Positions 1-6,415 of a stretch of 8,915 nucleotides of DNA are shown in pieces. The notes beneath the pieces were generated by a model. The model ran no database searches, was not told the DNA's origin, and saw only the letters and a program-made list of their open reading frames with translations. The translations under genes and the position numbers were made by a program. Source of the DNA: Chitinophagaceae bacterium. Lineage in GTDB: Bacteria > Bacteroidota > Bacteroidia > Chitinophagales > Chitinophagaceae. Numbering within the stretch: position 1 is the stretch's first letter; the number at the start of each line of letters is the position of its first letter. Location of the stretch: contig DPWF01000297.1 of the NCBI GenBank assembly GCA_003526435.1, forward strand, positions 1 to 8,915. Reading direction: 5' to 3'.

Positions 1-361
1 TACAATGCTTGTTCAGACCCGTGCCCTGAAAAGCTTTACCATACCAGGTAAATCCAAGCTGTAAAGTCTGGTGCTGTAACTGAATATCGTAATAACGCGT
101 GCTGCCTGCATAAGACTGTGTTCTTTTATCAAAAACAGTAAAAGGATATTCATTTCCGGCCGCACGGGCATTCAGCGCAAATTCTATATACTTTTTAAGG
201 TTTTCCTCCCCTGCTGCTTTTTGCGAAGAATAAGTCCATATTTCAGGCTCGTTCAGGGAAAAATACCGCAAACTATTGCAGTCATTGTTGTTTAAAGGAC
301 GCAATAAAACGCAATCATCTTCAAGTGTATATTCTTTTGAAAGATCAAATGTGTAATGCAT
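1..361 (-). CDS. GNAT family N-acetyltransferase, C-terminus cut off by window edge
   Basis: The reverse strand reads open from an ATG at 361 to the edge, giving 120 residues that begin MHYTFDLSKEYTLEDD. The pattern fits RimJ/RimL-type GNAT acetyltransferases, which move an acetyl group from acetyl-CoA to an amine. Visible parts are the N-terminal VLLRPLNNND strand-turn (residues 18-27), PEIWTYSS (39-46), the core strand FTVFDKRTQSYAGSTRYYDI (74-93), and LGFTWYGKAFQGTGLNKH (102-119), which corresponds to the acetyl-CoA-binding strand and loop. About one third of a usual 170-190 residue protein should lie to the left. The gene is transcribed away from glmS across a 96-base divergent gap. The substrate cannot be told from this fragment; a small molecule or a protein N-terminus are both possible. 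Confidence 0.85.
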   Translation of the reverse strand, partial: MHYTFDLSKEYTLEDDCVLLRPLNNNDCNSLRYFSLNEPEIWTYSSQKAAGEENLKKYIEFALNARAAGNEYPFTVFDKRTQSYAGSTRYYDIQLQHQTLQLGFTWYGKAFQGTGLNKHC

Positions 362-381
362 TGAATTTATTTAAGTTTAAG

Positions 382-410
382 TTGAATATTTGCAATCCAG
401 CGTAATTTTC
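382..410 (+). promoter_or_regulatory. Candidate Bacteroidota-type promoter for glmS
   Basis: TTG at 382-384 and TAATTTTC at 403-410 are separated by 18 bases. They resemble the Bacteroidota -33 (TTTG) and -7 (TAnnTTTG) elements, with a mismatch in the last base of the -7 box. Transcription would start near 417, about 40 bases before the glmS ATG. A second poor candidate uses AATATTTG at 385-392 with TTG at 361-363. Both matches are imperfect in AT-rich DNA, so this is tentative. Confidence 0.25.
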
Positions 411-457
411 ATACTTGAAAGTTAACGTTGATTATTTACCTGTTAAAGAGAAAATTT

Positions 458-2296
458 ATGTGTGGTATTGTTGGATATATAGGACATAGAGAAGCCTACC
501 CCATCGTATTAAAAGGTTTAAAAAGATTAGAGTATCGTGGTTACGACAGTTCAGGTGTTGCCCTGCTGAACAACGGTCAATTAAACGTGTACAAAAAGAA
601 AGGCAAAGTGGCCGAAATGGAAGAAGCCACTATGGGTAAAGATGTGCATTCGCATATTGGCATTGGTCATACACGTTGGGCCACACATGGTGAGCCCAGC
701 GACAGAAATGCACACCCGCACGTATCGCAAAGCGGTGAGCTGGCCATGATACACAATGGTATCATTGAAAACTATGCACACATTAAGCAGGAGCTCATTT
801 CAAAAGGTTACGACTTCAAAAGCGATACCGATACAGAAGTATTGCTGAATTTTATTGAAGACATCAAAAAAAACAATGACTGTACCCTCGAAGAAGCATT
901 ACGTATTGCACTGAAACGTATTGTAGGCGCTTATTGTATTCTGCTCATCTCAAAAGATGATCCTGATACCATCATTGCAGCAAGAAAAGGTAGTCCGCTC
1001 GTGATCGGCATCGGCAAAGGAGAACATTTTCTTGCCAGCGATGCTTCACCCATCATCGAATACACCAAAGAAGTAGTGTATGTGAATGATTATGAAATAG
1101 CCATCGTTCGTGCCGATGAATTGATCCTGAAAAACCTGGGTAACGAAAAACAAACGCCGTTCATTACAAAACTAGACATGGAACTGGCTGCCATTGAAAA
1201 AGGCGGTTATGAACATTTCATGTTAAAAGAAATACACGAACAGCCCGATACTATTTTCGATTGTTTAAGAGGAAGATTGCTGCCACAAACCGGGCAGATC
1301 ATCATGAGTGGAGTTGACAATCATATGGAGGCTTTAAAAAATGCACAACGTATTTTAATTGTTGCCTGTGGTACAAGCTGGCACGCTGGTTTAATTGCAG
1401 AATACCAGATAGAAGAACTTTGCCGTATACCTGTTGAAGTGGAATATGCTTCAGAGTTCCGCTACAGAAACCCTGTGGTGAATAAAGGTGATGTTATCAT
1501 CGCCATATCGCAAAGTGGTGAAACAGCAGATACACTTGTGGCATTGGAGAGTGCAAAAGAAAAAGGTGCATTTATTTTTGGTGTGGTGAACGCTGTAGGC
1601 AGCAGCATCGCCAGGTTAAGTCACGCGGGCGCTTATACCCATGCCGGACCTGAAATTGGCGTTGCCAGTACCAAAGCCTTCACAGGTCAGTTGGCCGTGC
1701 TTGCCATGATGGCACTGAAGATTGGCTATGCAAAAGGTACCCTTGACCAGACCCGCTATCTCTCTCTGATGAAAGAACTGGAAGCTATTCCCGAGAAAGT
1801 AAGAGAAATTCTGGCCGATACATCAAACATCAAACGCATTGCGGAGAAATATAAAGATGCCAGCGACTTTCTGTTCCTGGGTCGTGGATACAATTTCCCC
1901 GTGGCACTGGAAGGCGCACTCAAACTAAAAGAGATTTCCTACATCCATGCCGAAGGATATCCTGCCGCAGAAATGAAACATGGTCCTATTGCATTGGTAG
2001 ATGAAAAATTACCCGTTGTATTTGTGGCAACAAAAGATTCTTACTACGAAAAAATTGTTTCGAACGTACAGGAAATCAAAGCAAGAAAAGGTAAAGTCAT
2101 AGCGGTTGCCACTGTGAATGACGATATTATTCCAGGCATGGCCGATGATGTTATGTTTGTACCCGATACAGATGAAGTCATTGCACCCTTACTCAGCACC
2201 ATTCCGCTGCAGTTGTTAAGCTATTATGTAGGACTGGCTAAAGGACTTGATGTAGACAAACCAAGAAACCTTGCCAAAAGTGTAACTGTAGAATAA
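458..2296 (+). CDS. glmS: Glutamine--fructose-6-phosphate aminotransferase (isomerizing)
   Basis: This cytosolic enzyme converts fructose-6-phosphate and glutamine to glucosamine-6-phosphate and glutamate, the first step towards UDP-GlcNAc. The 612-residue product has the family's full length. The class II glutamine amidotransferase domain starts MCGIVGYIG; Cys2 becomes the N-terminal nucleophile once Met is removed, which fixes the start at 458 although the frame is open ten codons further up. HTRWATHGEPSDRNAHPH (71-88), HNGIIENY (99-106) and SDTDTEV (122-128) follow. The first SIS domain has CGTS (304-307), SQSGET (351-356) and STKAFT (404-409). The second has the EGALKLKEISYIHAE block (485-499) with Glu492, then His508 and the C-terminal KPRNLAKSVTVE with Lys607, matching E. 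coli Glu488, His504 and Lys603. All key residues are present. No glmS ribozyme is seen: only 96 bases separate it from the divergent gene. The DUF4954 gene follows after 34 bases. Confidence 0.98.
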   Translation: MCGIVGYIGHREAYPIVLKGLKRLEYRGYDSSGVALLNNGQLNVYKKKGKVAEMEEATMGKDVHSHIGIGHTRWATHGEPSDRNAHPHVSQSGELAMIHNGIIENYAHIKQELISKGYDFKSDTDTEVLLNFIEDIKKNNDCTLEEALRIALKRIVGAYCILLISKDDPDTIIAARKGSPLVIGIGKGEHFLASDASPIIEYTKEVVYVNDYEIAIVRADELILKNLGNEKQTPFITKLDMELAAIEKGGYEHFMLKEIHEQPDTIFDCLRGRLLPQTGQIIMSGVDNHMEALKNAQRILIVACGTSWHAGLIAEYQIEELCRIPVEVEYASEFRYRNPVVNKGDVIIAISQSGETADTLVALESAKEKGAFIFGVVNAVGSSIARLSHAGAYTHAGPEIGVASTKAFTGQLAVLAMMALKIGYAKGTLDQTRYLSLMKELEAIPEKVREILADTSNIKRIAEKYKDASDFLFLGRGYNFPVALEGALKLKEISYIHAEGYPAAEMKHGPIALVDEKLPVVFVATKDSYYEKIVSNVQEIKARKGKVIAVATVNDDIIPGMADDVMFVPDTDEVIAPLLSTIPLQLLSYYVGLAKGLDVDKPRNLAKSVTVE

Positions 2297-2330
2297 TCTC
2301 AACTCCGAAGCGCCAAAAATCATATCGTGC

Positions 2331-4556
2331 ATGGCACAGAACAAGATCAGCAAAACACCGCTTTCTTCACTGGGGTATCATTTCCTGGGTAGCGAATACC
2401 TGCCCAAAGGCAAGGATGAATATTACCTGCGGAACATGCAAAACCGGAATGGTATTGCTTATCGCATGTTGAATGCCTATGAAATTGAAGTGCTGGTGCG
2501 CAACAGGAATACCAGTGACGACTGGAACAAAATACTGGTATCAGACGCATTCAACCCAGAGCTGGTAAAGAACTGTAAATTTTTTGGACTTGTCCGCATA
2601 GGCAAACTTGAGCCTTTCTGTCTCGGTTTCAGCGATCTGAAAGTGCCTGTGGGCTTGTACAATTCCACCATTATCAGTTGCGATTTTGGAGATAATGTTT
2701 GTGTAGATAATGTAAACTATCTCTCCCATTATATCATTGGCAGCGAAGTTATCATCACCAATGTAAATGAACTGGTGTCTACTAATCATGCCAAGTTTGG
2801 CAATGGCATTATTAAAGAAGGAGAATCAGAAGATGTAAGGATATGGATGGAGATCTGCAATGAAAATACCGGTCGCCGTGTGTTACCTTTTAATGGTATG
2901 CTGGCTGGTGATGCTTTTTTATGGAGCAGGGATAAAAGCGACGCCTTATTACAGGAAAAATTCAGAACATTCACGGAAGCTCGTTACGATAACAGAAGAG
3001 GTTATTATGGCAAGATAGGTGACCGCACAGTCATCAAAAACTGTAACATCATCAAAGATGTATGGATCGGCACAGATGCCTATATTAAAGGGGCCAACAA
3101 ACTCAAAAACCTGACCATCAATTCCGGCGAAGAAGGCCGTACACAGATTGGTGAAGGTTGCGAAGCAGTAAATGGCATCATTGGTTTTGGTTGTAAAATG
3201 TTTTATGGTGTGAAAGCCGTACGCTTTATCATGGCCTCACATTCGCAACTGAAATATGGCGCCAGGCTTATCAACTCATACCTGGGTCACAATGCCACCA
3301 TCTCATGCTGTGAAGTATTAAATTCATTGATATTCCCCGCGCACGAACAGCACCATAATAATTCATTTCTATGTGCTGCGCTTGTAATGGGACAAAGCAA
3401 TATTGCCGCAGGTGCTACCATTGGCTCCAATCACAATAGTCGTGGTGCAGATGGAGAAATTATCATGGGGCGTGGTTTCTGGCCGGGACTTTGTGTAAGT
3501 TTGAAACACAATTCTGTATTTGCCGGCTTTACCATTTTAACCAAGGGCGATTATCCGGCAGAATTAAATATCAGACTGCCTTTTTCACTGGTAAGTAATG
3601 ATGTAAGCAAAGACCAACTGGTAGTAATGCCTGGTTACTGGTTCCTGTATAACATGTATGCACTGGCTAGAAATGCATGGAAATATGTTGACCGCGATAA
3701 AAGAACAGAAAAGGTTCAAGAGATAGAATACGATTACCTGGCACCCGACACCATCAATGAGCTGTTTTCTTCATTAGCTATTATTGAAGAAGCCACAGGT
3801 AGGGCTTATCACCGTAGTCAAAACAACAGTAAAACAATACTTGACAAAGAAGACGCTGCTGCCATCGGTAAACAGTTATTACTGAGTGGCAATAAACTGG
3901 TAGACGAACTGGAAATTACACTCGACGGATTTGAAAACAGCAAACGAAAAGTGGTACTGGTAAAAGCACGCATTGCCTATCACCTGTTTATTGAACTCAT
4001 CCGTTATTATGGAACCATTCATTTGTTAAATCTGATTGAAGAACAAAAAATACGTTCCATCGACACTTTACAATCTGCTCTTCCTGCAAAAGTTAAAAGA
4101 ACCAACTGGGTAAACCTGGGCGGACAACTTATTACCACAGAAGAGCATCAGGAACTCAAACAAAAGATAAAAGCGGGTAAAATAAAATCATGGGATGAAG
4201 TGCATGCACATTACACCCGGCTTGGGAATAAATATGCGGACCAAAAGAGAACTCATGCACTCGCATCGCTCGCAGAAATCATGGAGTGGCCGCTTAAAAA
4301 AATAGATACTCAGAAACTGGGTTTATTATTCAATGATGCATTGACCACAAAAGAATGGATGACCAAAGGTATCCATGACTCCAGGGCAAAAGATTACCAG
4401 AACCCTTACCGTAAAATGGTATATGAAAGTTTCGAAGAAATGAATGCGGTAATAGGTAAACTGGAAGACAATAGTTTTATCAAACAACAACTGGATGAAC
4501 TGGTTTCTTTCAAACAAAAAATTTCGGGGTTGAAAAAAACATTTAAACTGAAGTAA
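2331..4556 (+). CDS. DUF4954 family protein with left-handed beta-helix (hexapeptide-repeat-like) region
   Basis: I recognise this 741-residue protein as a DUF4954 member, a family common in Bacteroidota and without an established function. Residues 100-165 and 225-415 show loosely repeated short strands with isoleucine, valine and glycine periodicity (for example TVIKNCNIIKDVWIGTDAYIKGA at 233-255 and NIAAGATIGSNHNSRGADGEIIMGRGF at 357-383), as in the left-handed beta-helix of GlmU-type and other acyl- or nucleotidyltransferases. The stretch ending TILTKGDYPAELNIRLPFSLVSND (401-424) is followed by a mostly helical, Lys/Glu-rich C-terminal half. There is no signal peptide or membrane segment, so it is probably cytosolic. 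The start at 2331 lies 34 bases after the glmS stop with no visible terminator between, so cotranscription is likely. A link to UDP-GlcNAc or another sugar nucleotide is inferred from this neighbour and the fold only. It ends on a Lys-rich tail. Confidence 0.85.
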   Translation: MAQNKISKTPLSSLGYHFLGSEYLPKGKDEYYLRNMQNRNGIAYRMLNAYEIEVLVRNRNTSDDWNKILVSDAFNPELVKNCKFFGLVRIGKLEPFCLGFSDLKVPVGLYNSTIISCDFGDNVCVDNVNYLSHYIIGSEVIITNVNELVSTNHAKFGNGIIKEGESEDVRIWMEICNENTGRRVLPFNGMLAGDAFLWSRDKSDALLQEKFRTFTEARYDNRRGYYGKIGDRTVIKNCNIIKDVWIGTDAYIKGANKLKNLTINSGEEGRTQIGEGCEAVNGIIGFGCKMFYGVKAVRFIMASHSQLKYGARLINSYLGHNATISCCEVLNSLIFPAHEQHHNNSFLCAALVMGQSNIAAGATIGSNHNSRGADGEIIMGRGFWPGLCVSLKHNSVFAGFTILTKGDYPAELNIRLPFSLVSNDVSKDQLVVMPGYWFLYNMYALARNAWKYVDRDKRTEKVQEIEYDYLAPDTINELFSSLAIIEEATGRAYHRSQNNSKTILDKEDAAAIGKQLLLSGNKLVDELEITLDGFENSKRKVVLVKARIAYHLFIELIRYYGTIHLLNLIEEQKIRSIDTLQSALPAKVKRTNWVNLGGQLITTEEHQELKQKIKAGKIKSWDEVHAHYTRLGNKYADQKRTHALASLAEIMEWPLKKIDTQKLGLLFNDALTTKEWMTKGIHDSRAKDYQNPYRKMVYESFEEMNAVIGKLEDNSFIKQQLDELVSFKQKISGLKKTFKLK

Positions 4557-4648
4557 AGAACCTGAACTATACTACACCGCTGTGAAAAGTAGCAACAGTT
4601 ACACGAAGGAATGTTTTACTGCCTTATATCAGGCTGTGATACTGGAAT

Positions 4649-4680
4649 AAAAAAGGGTAACCTTCGAAAGAAGATTACCC
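4649..4680 (-). terminator. Intrinsic terminator of the outer membrane barrel gene
   Basis: Arms at 4655-4665 and 4670-4680 pair over 11 bp around a 4-base loop, and a run of six A at 4649-4654 gives a U-tract for leftward RNA. In leftward RNA the one imperfect position is a G-U wobble, so the stem is continuous. In rightward RNA the same position is a C-A mismatch and no U-tract follows. It therefore serves the leftward gene best, though rightward RNA would still fold with a GAAA tetraloop and could mark the 3' end of the glmS-DUF4954 transcript. Confidence 0.85.
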
Positions 4681-4683
4681 CGC

Positions 4684-4719
4684 GGTTTAAAATCCTGATG
4701 GATATTGGATTTTAAAACC
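4684..4719. repeat. AT-rich inverted repeat spanning the barrel gene stop codon
   Basis: GGTTTAAAATCC at 4684-4695 and GGATTTTAAAACC at 4707-4719 are reverse complements apart from one extra T in the right arm, with an 11-base spacer. The right arm contains the TAA stop of the leftward barrel gene (4712-4714). It sits just before the stronger terminator hairpin at 4649-4680, so leftward transcripts would carry two stem-loops in tandem. The rest of the 155-base gap between DUF4954 and the barrel gene (4557-4648) shows no gene that I can support. Confidence 0.55.
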
Positions 4720-5302
4720 TCAACCCCAGACCCAACTGAATCTGTTGGTTAGTCCATTTATCTTTATTGTCGATATCGTTAATATTCTGCAGACCTATAT
4801 TGAATCTGCCGTAGATACGTAAAACTTTAAAGTTGAGTTGTCCGCCCGCAACCATTGAGAAATCACCCCCTTTAAATGCTGATTCGCCATTCTGTAACAG
4901 GGTTTTATCCTGGTTCAATAATATACCGAACTGCGGACCCAGGTTTAATGTAAGAATACCTCCAACATTATAACGTAATAAAATCGGGATGCTCAGGTAA
5001 TCGAGTTTGATTTTCTCGCCATTGTTCAGCGGGTTAATCTCACTGGCATAAATGGTATTAAAGCTGGAGCGTTTGGTAGCCGTCTGGCTCCACAATACTT
5101 CTGGCTGGATACCCCATTTTTTATTGAAATCTATTTCGAGGAAACCACCCACATGATAAGCCAGATCGAAACCATCGCTAAATGACTGACCGGAAATTTT
5201 ATTGAGGTTGGTTCCTACTTTGGCTCCCAGCCTGATACCCTGTGCCTGTAATGAAACGGTAATCACTGTTACCGCAAACACTGCTAATAATACTTTCTTC
5301 AT
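4712..5302 (-). CDS. Small outer membrane beta-barrel protein (OMP_b-brl_2 / PorT-like)
   Basis: The 196-residue product begins with a clear Sec signal peptide, MKKVLLAVFAVTVITVSLQA, with likely cleavage after LQA (residue 20). The mature part alternates polar and hydrophobic residues in beta strands: GIRLGAKVGTNLNKI (22-36), AYHVGGFLEIDFNKKWGIQPEVLWSQ (48-73), IKLDYLSIPILLRYNVG (98-114), LTLNLGPQFGILL (117-129), GGQLNFKVLRIYGRFNIGLQNI (153-174). It ends QIQLGLGLRF with the terminal phenylalanine typical of barrels handled by the BAM complex. The KLDYLSIPILLRY block is characteristic of Pfam PF13568. The frame is open 25 codons upstream, but that stretch has no secretion features and sits before the obvious signal peptide, so 5302 is chosen. 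It probably forms an 8-10 strand barrel; its specific role is unknown. It is divergent from the DUF2805 gene across 160 bases in which I found no convincing promoter match. Confidence 0.9.
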   Translation of the reverse strand: MKKVLLAVFAVTVITVSLQAQGIRLGAKVGTNLNKISGQSFSDGFDLAYHVGGFLEIDFNKKWGIQPEVLWSQTATKRSSFNTIYASEINPLNNGEKIKLDYLSIPILLRYNVGGILTLNLGPQFGILLNQDKTLLQNGESAFKGGDFSMVAGGQLNFKVLRIYGRFNIGLQNINDIDNKDKWTNQQIQLGLGLRF

Positions 5303-5462
5303 AAGGTTTATTTTATTCTTCTTACCTGTTTCAATGACCGTGCCAAACTTCCAGATATAGACCCGGACCGGTCTCATTTCGTTGTATCATATGTCAAAAA
5401 AAAGCCAATAAACAAAGTGGTAACGCCATTCAACGTTTTTTTATTGCAACTGTTAAAGCTTT

Positions 5463-5738
5463 ATGGAACATTTAACGGAAAAAGAGATCGACAGGATCAT
5501 TGAGATGGCCTGGGAAGACCGAACCCCTTTTGAAGCCATTCATTTTCAGTTTGGTATAAGAGAACAGGCCGTCATTGAACTGATGCGCAGGTACAGTAAG
5601 AAAAGCAGTTTTCAGCTTTGGCGAAAAAGAATGAAGGGCAGAAATACCAAACATACCATCCTGAGAACACCTGGTGTTAAACGGTTTAAATGTACCCGGC
5701 AACGTAACATCAGCCGAAACAAGATCAGTAAACGATAG
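5463..5738 (+). CDS. DUF2805 / TIGR03643 family small protein
   Basis: This 91-residue basic protein matches a conserved family of unknown function. Its hallmarks are EIDRIIEMAWEDRTPFEAI with HFQFGI (residues 8-32), a predicted helix-turn-helix-like pair of helices through EQAVIELMRRYSKKSSF (34-50), then the invariant-looking LWRKRMKGRNTKH (52-64) and a Lys/Arg-rich tail ending NKISKR. The Trp-Arg-Lys-Arg segment and strong positive charge would suit nucleic-acid binding, but that is inference; no function is established to my knowledge. The gene is complete and has no signal peptide. The start ATG at 5463 fits the family's usual N-terminus, close before the conserved block. The DUF2911 gene begins 36 bases downstream on the same strand, so the two may share a transcript. 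Confidence 0.85.
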   Translation: MEHLTEKEIDRIIEMAWEDRTPFEAIHFQFGIREQAVIELMRRYSKKSSFQLWRKRMKGRNTKHTILRTPGVKRFKCTRQRNISRNKISKR

Positions 5739-5774
5739 TCCTTTATTCGTTTATTTGCATAAATCACCTCATCC

Positions 5775-6353
5775 ATGCGACATTTTTCCCTGCTTTTACT
5801 TGTTGTGCTAACCCTTTCAAATACCGGTAAGACCCAACATAACCATCATAACGGTAACGGTTATGCCGACAGTGTAAACAAAGGACTCATTGCAAAAGAC
5901 ACCATGAAAAGCAGTCCGAAAAGGGTCTCCATGGAAACCATCGGCAATACACATATTCATATTGAGTATGGATCGCCCGGTGTAAAAGGGAGAATGATCT
6001 GGGGTGGATTGGTAGCGTACGATCAGGTATGGGCCACCGGTGCTCACAATGCCACTACCATCGATTTTTCAACACCCGTTATCATTGGCGGCAAACAAAT
6101 TCCCAAAGGGAAATATGCACTCTTTACCATACCGGGTAAAGACGAATGGACCATCATCATCAACACAAAAAACAAACAACACCTGGCCGACGAATACAAC
6201 CAGGCTGAAGACCTTGTAAGGATAAAAGTAAAACCTGTAAAAAAAGATAAGATGGTACAACGACTCAGTTACCTGATTGAAAAAAATGGTAAAGATGCAG
6301 CCGTTGCCATTGAATGGGAATATTTGAGGGTGGTGATGCCGGTGAAGCTTTAG
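5775..6353 (+). CDS. DUF2911 domain-containing exported protein
   Basis: The 192-residue product starts with a hydrophobic signal sequence (MRHFSLLLLVVLTLSNTGKT, 1-20) and no lipobox cysteine, so export to the periplasm is likely. A short His/Asn-rich linker (QHNHHNGNG, 21-29) follows. The rest is a DUF2911 domain: SPKRVSMETIGNTHIHIEYGSPGVKGR (47-73), IWGGLVAYDQVWATGAHNATTIDFS (75-99), IPKGKYALFTIPGKDEWTIIIN (109-130), and the closing strand AVAIEWEYLRVVMPVKL (176-192). DUF2911 proteins are common in Bacteroidota and predicted to be all-beta; no activity is established. The His-rich linker could bind metal, but that is only a guess. The stop codon's last base is the first base of a perfect 21-bp hairpin shared with the convergent metallophosphoesterase gene. 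Confidence 0.92.
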   Translation: MRHFSLLLLVVLTLSNTGKTQHNHHNGNGYADSVNKGLIAKDTMKSSPKRVSMETIGNTHIHIEYGSPGVKGRMIWGGLVAYDQVWATGAHNATTIDFSTPVIIGGKQIPKGKYALFTIPGKDEWTIIINTKNKQHLADEYNQAEDLVRIKVKPVKKDKMVQRLSYLIEKNGKDAAVAIEWEYLRVVMPVKL

Positions 6354-6415
6354 TGAGAAGAAAATGGTGAATGGTGAATCGTCAATGAATTCAGCATTCA
6401 CCATTTTCTTCTCAC
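6353..6415. terminator. Perfect 21-bp inverted repeat between convergent genes, probable bidirectional terminator and heptad-repeat element
   Basis: The arms at 6353-6373 and 6395-6415 are perfect reverse complements over 21 bp, around a 21-base loop whose TGAAT (6375-6379) and ATTCA (6389-6393) can pair further. The left arm takes the last base of the DUF2911 TAG stop, and the right arm contains the whole TGA stop of the leftward metallophosphoesterase (6412-6414). Position between convergent genes suggests a two-way terminator. There is no flanking U-tract beyond TTTT inside the arms, so it may instead act as an RNA-stabilising hairpin. Part of it is 7-base periodic: ATGGTGA at 6364-6370 and again at 6371-6377, then ATCGTCA at 6378-6384. 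Confidence 0.75.

Noticed and set aside
428..457. Ten-codon N-terminal extension of glmS starting at 428
   Set aside because: GlmS needs its nucleophilic cysteine exposed at the N-terminus after Met removal; the start at 458 gives Met-Cys directly, so the extension would block activity.
4552..4648. Short open stretch after the DUF4954 stop (and a 34-codon ATG frame from 4613)
   Set aside because: The first has no start codon; the second runs through the terminator hairpin and resembles no family I know.
5303..5377. 25-codon upstream extension of the outer membrane barrel protein
   Set aside because: The extension is charged and precedes a textbook signal peptide beginning at 5302; a secreted barrel would not carry it.
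5340..5380. Possible inverted repeat AGACC ... GGTCT near 5360-5376
   Set aside because: Arms of only 5 bp in a short GC-rich patch, with no link to a start site or terminator.
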